Source of the DNA: Fomes fomentarius
Taxonomy: Eukaryota; Basidiomycota; Agaricomycetes; Polyporales; Polyporaceae
Length of the DNA: 64,000 nt
NCBI GenBank assembly: GCA_022606135.1
Contig: JABYQN010000005.1
Coordinates: 186,001-250,000, forward strand
Direction of reading: 5' to 3'
The position numbers and the translations under genes were made by a program. The notes below the pieces were generated by a model. The model made no database searches. It was not told the origin of the DNA and worked only from the letters and a program-made list of their open reading frames with translations. Within the stretch, counting starts at the first letter, position 1, and each line of letters starts with the position of its first letter. Positions 55,785-64,000 of this stretch are shown piece after piece.

Positions 55785-56391
55785 AACACGGCCGACAGCA
55801 GGTAATTGGAGATGTAAAGCCTTCCGGATTGACGAGGGACGCTAGTCGGGGGTGGTCAAGAACGATCAAGCGATAGTAAACGCCTACAGTCGTCATCGGT
55901 CGCCGCTTCAATACCGTCGCACTATACCACTTTCTCCGCCCAGGTTTTTGTGCTCCGCAACTTTACACTGCCAAGCAAGCGCCGGAACAACGGCTGGACA
56001 ACTTCATGAAGTCCACATCAATAAGTCCCACCAGTGAACGTTTGAATCCGCGTTTTCATCATCGAGCTCAGTGTTACGCGGCCGGGCTTCAATCTTCAGC
56101 TGTTCCTCAGGAGGTGTTCGAAGCTTTTGACCTCTAGTACAGCACAATGGCAAGATCAGTTATTTGAGCTATTCAGAAGCACAACTACGATCCAAGCATC
56201 GACACGATTGAAATATGAAGACAGGGCACGAGAGGAAATGAGATGAACGTCAACCATCTCGAAATGGACACCGGCGTTAATCGACCATCTCAACCTGAAA
56301 TACGGTGGTAGGTTCAATCAAGAGCGTATGAAGTGACAGACTTGTAAGGTAGCAGTGCTGTGGGCGAATATACGAGATCCTCCTGTAACAG
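55785..56391. other. Intergenic between two minus-strand genes
   Basis: No gene is seen; 3' flank of the hydrolase and 5' flank of the fucosyltransferase-like gene. Confidence 0.5.
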
Positions 56392-58304
56392 CTAGACACG
56401 AGCAAACACTGGCATGCCTTCTGCAAGACCCCTCATTGCGTCCAGGAGTTCTTCATCTTCCGTGGACAACACGCGCGTCGTCTTTGTCCGCCCAACAAAA
56501 GGTAGCTCGTCAACCTCACAAGTAGCCCCCTCTTCCGGCAGCGTCCCGTTCACAAAATATTCGCGGAGATATTTTGCCGTGCACAGCGACGGCGCAGATA
56601 GCGAACAGTGCCCATGAGACTCCTGTGTGAGCAGTACCGAGCCCCCGAAGCGCTTCTGCACGGCGCGGGCCTGTGTGAGCGGGCAGACGGGATCGTACGA
56701 CGTCGAGACGAGGAGGATTGGATGAGAGGTATTCGCGGCGCGCAGAGGACCCGTCCACCGCCATTTGGGGGTGATCTTCCAGTCCGCGCACCCGAGATAC
56801 GAGTCCGCCCAAAGCGGAGCGAGGAGCGCGGATGATTCAGAGAGGCGGCTGAAAACCTGCGCAAACTCGGCTGGGTTGTAGGTGTATGGGTCACCGTCGC
56901 CGCAGATGACGACGAGGTTGGCCTCGCCCTTGGGCATCAACGTTGGGCCGTCCTTGGACTCGCATTTGCACTCGGTGGGGCTGACGATCTCGGACGCGAG
57001 CGCGACGAGTGCGGTTTGGTTATTAGTCTCGATGGCGTGGATCGTTTTTGCGACAGTAGGGAACAGGGCGAGTGGCTTATAAGTCGCGTAGAAGAGCTGT
57101 GTGACGAGCGCTTTGCGAGTGATGACCATCGGGGGCTCAGCGAGAGACACAGGCACTGGGTCCCGCGCAACGTGGTCGAGGACATTGAAGTAGCGTTCGC
57201 GGATCTTCGTAGCGTTGGAGTCGTAGATGGGACAAGTATCCGGTCCAGCTTGATGACAGTGTTTGAAGAGGGAGTCGACGATGTCGTCGATGAACACTAG
57301 GTCCGTGTCCACCGAGGAAGCACGGTATAGTTCCGCATCAGCGACCCCGTCGATAACAAAGCGCTTGAGCTTATCAGGATACATTCCAGCAAAGTACTGG
57401 CCAAGAATCGTCCCGTAGCTCTAGCGTGTGCCCAATTAGCTGAGAACCGTATCAGGAATCAGTCGTACTTACGAAACCCCAATATTGTACTTTCTCCTGG
57501 CCGAGCAACTGCGATAACTCCAGTATATCGCGTGCGACGTTTGGGGTGCTGGAAAACCGTCCGATGTCGAGATCTCCGCCAATTCGGTCTGCACATCTCG
57601 CTGCGACGACTTGAGCTCTTGCACGGGCGATCCCCAGGGACTCATTGGTAGCGCTGAAGAACTGATGCCCCTCCTGAGTCGCCCAGATATCCCTCTGAGA
57701 TTCTGTTTCGAAGCAAGTCGCCAACGGAGTCGTCCTACCGATGCCACGTGGGTCGAAACCCAGGACATCAAAGGAAGGTCCAACGATGTGCGAGATGTTC
57801 TTTCCCAGGCGCCGGATGAAGTCGACGCCTGAACCACCGGGACCGCCTGGGTTTACGAAGATCGTCCCACGGTAGATCTCGGTGTCCGTTGCTGGAATCA
57901 TACGAAGTGCGATTGCGGTCGTCGGTCCATCCGGGGTCTCGTAATCGAGTGGGAGCAGAACCCGAGCGCACTTCTGGTCAGTGTAGCATGATGCCCACTG
58001 TATCTGCCTACTAGGCTCGAGCTGTATTGCAAAGGAATAAGCATTACCTCAGTGACCTAACAGAGCTTATTGATCGTGCGTGACTCACCGTGTCCCAATC
58101 AAATTCTTGGAGGCTGGTCTTGGGCTCCGCTCCCGGAGTAGTCTCACAATCCTGCAGAAAGCCGTAGTGTGTCACTATCAGAGTAACGATGGCAAGGGCA
58201 ACTAGCCCAATCTGGCCATTACGACTGAGCGAAGGACGTCGGATGTCGCCTGAGGCTGGCCCCTTCGGCACGAAGAGTGGCCTGTATTGAGACTTGTTAT
58301 CCAT
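56392..58304 (-). CDS. Membrane-anchored TAP-type serine hydrolase / peptidase (alpha/beta hydrolase)
   Basis: Exons 58304-58089, 58021-57473 and 57420-56392 total 598 codons (597 residues). A short cytosolic N-terminus and one helix (IGLVALAIVTLIVTHYGF, about 31-48) anchor the enzyme. The fold has W..CY...CA.LLPLDY, the oxyanion turn FVNPGGPGGSG, the nucleophile elbow GFSYG (split by intron 2 after GF), the acid in STSYDPVCPL, and the catalytic His in ESHGHCSLS, which begins the TAP C-terminal domain. Streptomyces relatives are tripeptidyl aminopeptidases, and many fungal ones are extracytosolic exo-peptidases. The substrate here is not known. A decayed copy lies at 30493-31940 and a C-terminal fragment at 23403-23720. 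Confidence 0.88.
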
Positions 58305-59464
58305 AGTTCGAGGAAAGGGGTCCTGTGAATAGAGTGATCAGCTGCATGAGTCGACATGAGGTTCGCGTGACTGGAATTCACTACCCGAACAAGCAGTGCT
58401 TTCTGTGCCGTGAACCTAGATATCAAAATCAACAAGGGGTACCTCTCCTCAGGAAAACCTGAGAGGAGTACAAGACAATAGACACGTAAACTTGAGTGTC
58501 GGCACGAGATTCACAAGCCCAGGGAACTTCTACATAATCGGTCAAGCGAGAATTCGGACAATTTCTATCAACTTCAAGTGGCTTGAACATATCGCCAATC
58601 CCGAAGTCCCGTCAGGGCTTGTTTGCTACCAGTCGACTGCACTCGGCTCGTCGATAGAGGAGTGAAAGTCTTGCTTACCTGTGTGTGTTCTCAGATGTGG
58701 CACATCCTCAACTCGACTGTGTAAGTTCAAGTTGAGGTGGCCGCGTCGTTCCAATAGAAGAGGCGCCCGCCCATGAAGGCGGCCCGAACCGGGCCCGCGT
58801 CATGATCATGATGTTGTCGAATCCGAACCTCATGCATCGACTGAGTCTTGCCCAATACTGAGTACTGAAAACTGGGTGCCACTGGGCTCCCTAAGCACCC
58901 ACTCGCGCTCGGTTTACAGTAGTAGCAAGTCTTTATTTCTCGCTCTCAAAATTTGTATGATAAATGGAGGAGATGAGCTCAATAGGCGTGCAAATTTTCA
59001 GATGGATATGAGCTTATGTCAAGTCACAGTAGACGAATCTTTTTGGCACACTGGTGAACTAAAAGAAGTCCTAAGAAACTAAGGGATCTCCTGATGCCGG
59101 CCGGCGTCTCTTCCACACTGTCAGCTGATCACAGCATGATTCACCGCTACACCTACTACTACTAGTAAGCGCGGCTGTATAGCTGGATACCGCAGTCAGA
59201 TCTGTTCGTTCATGTCCCATCTATTGATGAACGTCTATACCTGTCGGATGAAGACAACGTGAGAATCACAATGTGGTTGTGAAGCTACAGCCTACAGGTT
59301 TCAAGGTCTCTAGGACAGGCTAGCACTGTAGTACGACACTCTCAACACTCGCTCTTCTTCACCACTCCCGCCACCTTTTTCCAACCCACCCATACTTTCA
59401 CGCTTGCAGGTGCTGTGGCTATGCTCTCTGATGGGTTGTGACTAATGCCCATGTAGTCGCAGGC
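58305..59464. other. Intergenic, no supported gene
   Basis: Divergent promoters of the TAP-type hydrolase (minus) and HET-domain gene (plus). An exact inverted repeat CTCTCCTCAGG / CCTGAGAGGAG-like hairpin lies near 58443-58468. No gene is seen. Confidence 0.4.
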
Positions 59465-61564
59465 ATGTGGCTCCTGCATACAACGAAGCACAAGCTGGAG
59501 TACTTTCCTGCTCCTCCAGCGGAATACGCCATATTATCCCATGTATGGGACAAGAAGGAAATGACCTTTCAACAGGTTAAGGAGCATGCAATCTACAATT
59601 CTAAAGTCCTTGGAGCTTGTCGGTACGCTGCACACGAAGGCTTTCGCTGGTTGTGGGTCGATACATGCTGTATCGACAAGACCAACAGCACAGAGCTTTC
59701 CGAAGCCGTCAACTCGATGTTCTCCTGGTACGCAACCGCCACTATCTGCTACGTGTACCTCGCAGACGTCCAAACACCCCGACGCTCCATTGAATACACC
59801 TCACGCTTCAGGAGCAGTAGGTGGCACACCAGAGGGTGGACCTTGCAAGAGCTTCTTGCCCCCGCCGAAGTCCGATTTCTGTCGTCGCAATGGGAATATA
59901 TCGGGGACAAGACACTCCTCGCGCCTCTACTTGAAGAGATCACCGGTATCGAGGCCGACATCCTCGTCCATGGAGGGGCTTTCTCGTCCATTTCTATAGC
60001 AGATCGGATGTCTTGGGCGTCTCATCGCGTCACCACCAGGCCAGAGGACGAGGCTTATTGTCTCATGGGTATATTCAATGTCAATATTCCTATCATCTAC
60101 GGTGAGGGTCGGCGTGCTTTCCGCCGCCTACAGGAGGAGATAATGCGCACGTCCCCCGACCATACATTGTTCATGTGGGGACTCCCGATTGCGCCGTCTT
60201 CAACCATATGTCTATGCTCCGATAGCCCCTCATTGCCCCGACCAGCAGACGCCAATCTTCTTGCACTCTCCCCCAAGGTGTTCAGCCGACCGGGTCATGG
60301 CTCATCTCACTCGGTCGCTACCTCCCCCGAAGTCATCCCATACTCCAGCTTTGTAAGCACTCTTGAGTCCCTCATCAGACGTCCGGTGCTACAAGGTGGT
60401 GATGCGACCCCGTCACCTAGAGTGAGTGAATAGCTTCCCATCTCCCTACTATCAACTTATCGCAAATGACAGGGTTACGACATCCCAGAGTTCACCGTCA
60501 CAAGCTATGGTATCCGTGCACGTCTCCCGATCATTCCCCTCCCTGCCCCCCTGCTTGAGCAGAGTTGCTCGATGGCTGGTGCTGACAGTGCTGGCATGCC
60601 ATCTACCGATGATGCTTACTTAGCATTGCTTGCTTGCTCTCCTCGGGGCCTTGAGTCATCGAATACTGCTCTTACCGGGCTCATACTACGGCGGTCGCAC
60701 GGATCGCATGTCCTCCGTGTCGGGGCTCTACAGCTGCACGGAAGCAACCAATATCGTCGGTATATAGACGTTACGCCGGCGTTCTTCGAACTCATGAGCA
60801 CAGGGATCACTCTCGACTGGGACAAGCTTTGGGAGACGGTCTACATTGCTCAGGAGCTGTTCCCAGAACTAGAACTTCCATTCCGCCCCTCGCAGCCGTG
60901 GGAGGCGGATTCTGGTATACACGTCGTCATTCCGCGTCACGTCATCGGTAATCTCCAGGCCCAATGCTTCGTTCCCCGATCAGGGATCGATGAGACATAT
61001 GGCAGCCCACAAGTTCGATTATTGCAGGACATACCGTACACCTTTCTCCGCACAAAGACGGCTGAACACTCTCCCAATCCGATTGTGGACAAGGATGACG
61101 GATTTAGAGTCCACTTTGGCTCATGTGGTGCCGCACTATGGTTTGACGTCGAGGTCATAAGGCGTACCGGCACATCGGATAATAGTACCACAACATCGCT
61201 GGAGCCGCATACCCCTGGCCTTCCTCATCCCCATTGTCCACGGGTACACCTTCACGAGTGGTCTTCGTCGCTTCCACCAGGCGAGCACTGGAAGGTCGAC
61301 CGCGATGTACAGTTGCATTGGAGCTACTATCGCACCTTCCAGGTGAATGGGCGGAACATTCATCTGCGCGTCGCAAGCCGACCTGGTGTCAGGTCCGGGG
61401 AGCCGGAACTGATTCACCTGGCTATTGAGGTGGATGTGCGTTCATGGGACACGATGGCAGCATTGGAAGCTTCCATGTCTCCGGCGTCGACCAGTGGGTC
61501 TTTTGTGGGTCGCTTGACTGCTAGGTTGCGCAAGTCACAGTCCCAGGCTTCGGTTCGGCGGTAA
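59465..61564 (+). CDS. HET-domain (heterokaryon incompatibility-type) protein
   Basis: Exons 59465-60421 and 60473-61564 total 683 codons (682 residues). The N-terminus MWLLHTTKHKLEYF, YAILSHVWDKKEMTFQQV, WLWVDTCCIDKTNSTELSEA, ATICYVYLADV and SRWHTRGWTLQELLAP is the standard HET domain (residues 1-150). DEAYCLMGIFNVNIPIIYGEG follows. The second exon encodes a C-terminal region I do not recognise, ending in a beta-rich module (HEWSSSLPPGEHWKVDRDV, IHLAIEVDVRSWDT). HET proteins act in non-self recognition and can trigger cell death on hyphal fusion; many paralogs have other or unknown roles. The longer frame upstream begins at a non-ATG codon, so Met at 59465 is chosen. Confidence 0.9.
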
Positions 61565-61593
61565 TGGGATTGGACGATATGCAATAAACTTCG

Positions 61594-62007
61594 TGCCAGG
61601 GCCGCACGCTTGTCGCGACATTACCTAGTGTTGTACCCGTTCCAGATAACGCCGACAATGTTGATGACTCCCTGGTACCGTATTTGCCCTCTGTCTTCGG
61701 CCTGTGTGAAGACCTACTGTGGGCTGAGGTCAGGGAACTGGAAGCCGCTGACGCCACGCTTGCGGAGTCCCCACCTGCAGACGCTTCGGGGCGCTGCTCG
61801 CACTCGCATGTTTGCGAGTTGTCTGGATTTGTACCATCAGGCGAGCACGGCGGTGTTGCACTGGAGTGGAATTACTCCCACTCGTTTAACGCAGGGAGCA
61901 GGCGAGTTCATGTCCGAGTGGCCGGCCAACCAAGGGTGGTTGGGCGCGCTGATCCCATCCTCGTGGGCATAGAGGTGGACTTGAACGATTCGGACAGTTC
62001 ATCATGA
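61594..62007 (+). pseudogene. Partial tandem copy of the HET protein C-terminal module
   Basis: A single open frame encodes SVFGLCEDLLWAEVRELEAA, then GFVPSGEHGGVALEWNYSHS, RRVHVRVAGQPRV and ILVGIEVDLNDSDSSS before a stop at 62005-62007. This parallels the last 80 or so residues of the HET-domain protein 30 bases upstream (LPPGEHWKVD..LHWSYY..IHLRVASRPG..HLAIEVDV). No start codon, HET domain or splice link was found, so it is called a fragment. It could be an alternative last exon. Confidence 0.55.
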
Positions 62008-62635
62008 CGGCGAGGCTCTACTGCACAGTATGCGTTGTGACGATACCTAGCTGTCCCATGAGCGCTTATCCCAGGTTTTGACCCAAACGCTCATGGCCGC
62101 GTCGCGTGCTCCGTGGCCGTCTCTTGAGTCTCCCTCCCACCATAAACGTTCCATAGCAGTCATAGTGGTTTGTTCCATTGATCGCAATCCTGAATATTTA
62201 TTCTGCCGCTTGGCTGCCAACGACACCGTTTCAGGACAGATCCCCAGCCCAAAGCCTTGGTAACCAGGAGCCTCCTCAAATGAATGCACACTGGACAGCA
62301 AAAAGTAGGTAAGCACGTATACTGATGTTGCATACTTATCAATCTCTTGACGGGCGGAATCCGGAGGCCACCTGTCGAGGACACATCCTTCTTCCCTATT
62401 ACCACGAGATACATCTGGCGCTAGCCCGTTCAACCGGACATACGATGTCGAATGTCGCCTACGCAGGCTCGGAGCCGCGTACTTAGGCAGTGTTCAACCT
62501 CTGGATCGCCGTTGCTGTGCATTGTGGAACATTTTCTGCAGTATCTCACGAGAGAGCCCTTCGGGTGAAGTCGACGAATCGCCTTGCAAGTACAAGTATG
62601 TCCGCGTCCACTCAGATACACAAACTCGCTATGAT
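62008..62635. other. Intergenic between HET locus and homeodomain gene
   Basis: No gene is seen. Minus-strand frames here lack domains. Confidence 0.45.
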
Positions 62636-63473
62636 CTATTTAGATCGCGCATCACTTCGAAACGGAGAAGTGCTGGCTAACGCTGCCTTCTTCCTTTGCA
62701 CCTTGAACCTGTTACCTCCGGCGAGATGCATGCGTAGCGAGATTTTAGAGCCTCGAGCTGACCAATTCTCCACAGAGCGTTCCGGAACACCAAGCTGTTG
62801 AGCTAGCGACATACGACGCGCTTGTTTCAACGACCGCTCCTCGCTGAAAGCCGCAGTCAGAATGCTAAGCTGCTCCGCAGTGAACCTGTGCGCCGACGAG
62901 TTCCGCAGCCCGGCAGCGGGATAGTTCCTCTTGCCGTCACCGGGCATGGCAGACTGGCTGGTTCCCGCACTTCTCTGACGTTGCTTGAACCTACAGTCTT
63001 CTCTCAGCCCCAAACTCGACAGCAGCGTGCAAAAGTGCACAGACCACGCCTCGACTGTGAGCTCTGATTTGCCAATCTCATGGCTGATGCGGTTCTTCTC
63101 ATCCGTACTGGGACGGTTATTCCTCGAGAAATGCCCCTCGAGAATGGCGAGCTGCTCCGGGGTTAACTTCATCCAAGCCTTGCGTTGTCCGGGCGCCGCA
63201 GGGCTAGAGGTGTATTCTCCAGCGGCCGAAGACCCTGGCGATTCTGCGATTCCTTCGGATCGAGAGAATGCATGACTATCCAAGAGTGAGTGCAGTGAAC
63301 TCGTTGCAAGCCCCGGGCCGGAATATGGAACCGTTGGGGACTCATGATACAACGGAAGACTGAGAATGGGCAGGAGCAACGGCCCATCCAGGTCCCTGTG
63401 GATTGTAAGGTACCTCATCAACTGGTGAGTCTCCGAACAGTGAGGAATCATCGTTCATATTATGATGAGACAT
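62636..63473 (-). CDS. Double-homeodomain protein, third locus (5' end unresolved)
   Basis: Exon 3 is 62708-62636, exon 2 is 62990-62763, and exon 1 ends at 63045. Homeodomain 1 reads KLTPEQLAILEGHF, ISHEIGKSELTVEAW then FKQRQR. Homeodomain 2 reads RFTAEQLSILTAAF, LAQQLGVPERSVENW then FKVQRKK. Both have canonical 60-residue spacing and both introns split the Trp48 codon after TG. Position 51 is Gln in the first and Val in the second. Two starts compete: MIPHCSETHQ at 63451 is in frame with the homeodomains but looks unlike coding sequence. MSHHNMNDDSSLFGDSPVDE at 63473 looks real but needs a small intron to reach the homeodomain frame. Confidence 0.7.
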
Positions 63474-64000
63474 TTCCAGAACTGCACAAAAATGAAGGGA
63501 GGAATGTTGGAACTATCGTGTCCCTCACTTTCGCCAGCACTAAATACGCTTTTCTCAAGTCAAAGCGGGCTTGAGACACTCGTACCAGCGACCACTGGCA
63601 TAGCGGTGCATGTGGTCTGGTTAATAGTGAGTGGCGTGGGCTGCAGTCAAAGCGAGGCTAACTCCTTAGAAACATGAAATTTCTGTGCCACGGATTTGCG
63701 ATGTACCCTGATCAAACTTTCTTGGCATAGGTCCAACTCCTACAGGACTCTAGCGCTGAGTGGATAGTAAAGCGCCCAACATCTGGGTCCCGCAACCGCG
63801 ACCGAAGTCGGTGCCTGGCTTCCGTGCATATAGAACACAGTAACGAAAACTGATATACTGAAGGTATTGTTTTATGCTGATAACATGTTCTGTTCTCCGA
63901 GTCGCGCTTTGACTGCCAAGCACCGAACTTGATGTAACGAACAAGAGCCCCGGCACGGAAACCCTTTGACTCCAGCAACAGTGCCGGTGCATATATAGGC
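63474..64000. other. No supported gene
   Basis: 5' flank of the third homeodomain gene and unassigned sequence to the window edge. Confidence 0.4.

Overview
The window is nuclear DNA of a filamentous basidiomycete. Genes carry many short introns (about 50-125 bases) with GT..AG ends. There is a CBM1-tailed plant cell wall esterase, a Cps1-type glycosyltransferase, a HET-domain protein and a Cys-rich single-pass membrane protein of a kind common in Agaricomycetes. A wood- or litter-decaying agaricomycete, possibly Polyporales, fits best, but no marker for the exact genus is present. Exon models were assembled by hand from splice signals, reading phase and family motifs. Nearly all complete models sum to a multiple of three, which is independent support.

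Layout. 1.5-3.0 kb: secreted CBM1 acetyl xylan/feruloyl-type esterase. 4.8-7.9 kb: an unrecognised minus-strand gene split by a 2.1 kb DNA transposon-like element with perfect 19-bp terminal inverted repeats. 9.2-11.0 kb: Cys-rich single-pass membrane protein (minus). 13.1-13.9 kb: unrecognised multi-exon gene (minus). 15.1-15.7 kb: small Ser-rich protein. 16.9-19.9 kb: carnitine acetyltransferase (11 exons). 20.1-38.4 kb: a mosaic of duplicated, inverted and truncated gene pieces. It holds a double-homeodomain gene and its broken copy, four copies of an unrecognised gene family (called family M here; two intact, two decayed), pieces of an alpha/beta hydrolase, a TAP-type hydrolase and an O-fucosyltransferase-like gene, and a copied 3' end of the intact SEA4/Mio gene at 32.4-36.3 kb. 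39.0-43.1 kb: FGAM synthase (ADE6) with a one-base frameshift. 44.3-46.0 kb: Cps1-like glycosyltransferase. 46.7 kb: tRNA-Ser(UGA) with an intron. 49.0-51.5 kb: PHO84-like phosphate transporter (13 exons, one-base frameshift near the start). 51.9-52.8 kb: second double-homeodomain gene. 54.1-58.3 kb: intact fucosyltransferase-like and TAP-type hydrolase genes, the likely parents of the decayed pieces near 30-37 kb. 59.5-62.0 kb: HET-domain gene plus a partial copy of its C-terminal module. 62.6-63.5 kb: third double-homeodomain gene.

The most unusual content is the family of double-homeodomain proteins: three loci plus one truncated copy in 43 kb. Every homeodomain found has canonical 60-residue spacing and an intron splitting the codon of the invariant Trp48 in the same phase. 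All but one homeodomain type have lost the DNA-contacting Asn51. One member ends in a textbook SUMO-interaction-like motif. The genes do not form a pathway. They are a housekeeping set (lipid/acetyl transport, purine synthesis, TORC1 control, phosphate uptake, cell-surface glycan synthesis) interleaved with a fast-evolving accessory block.
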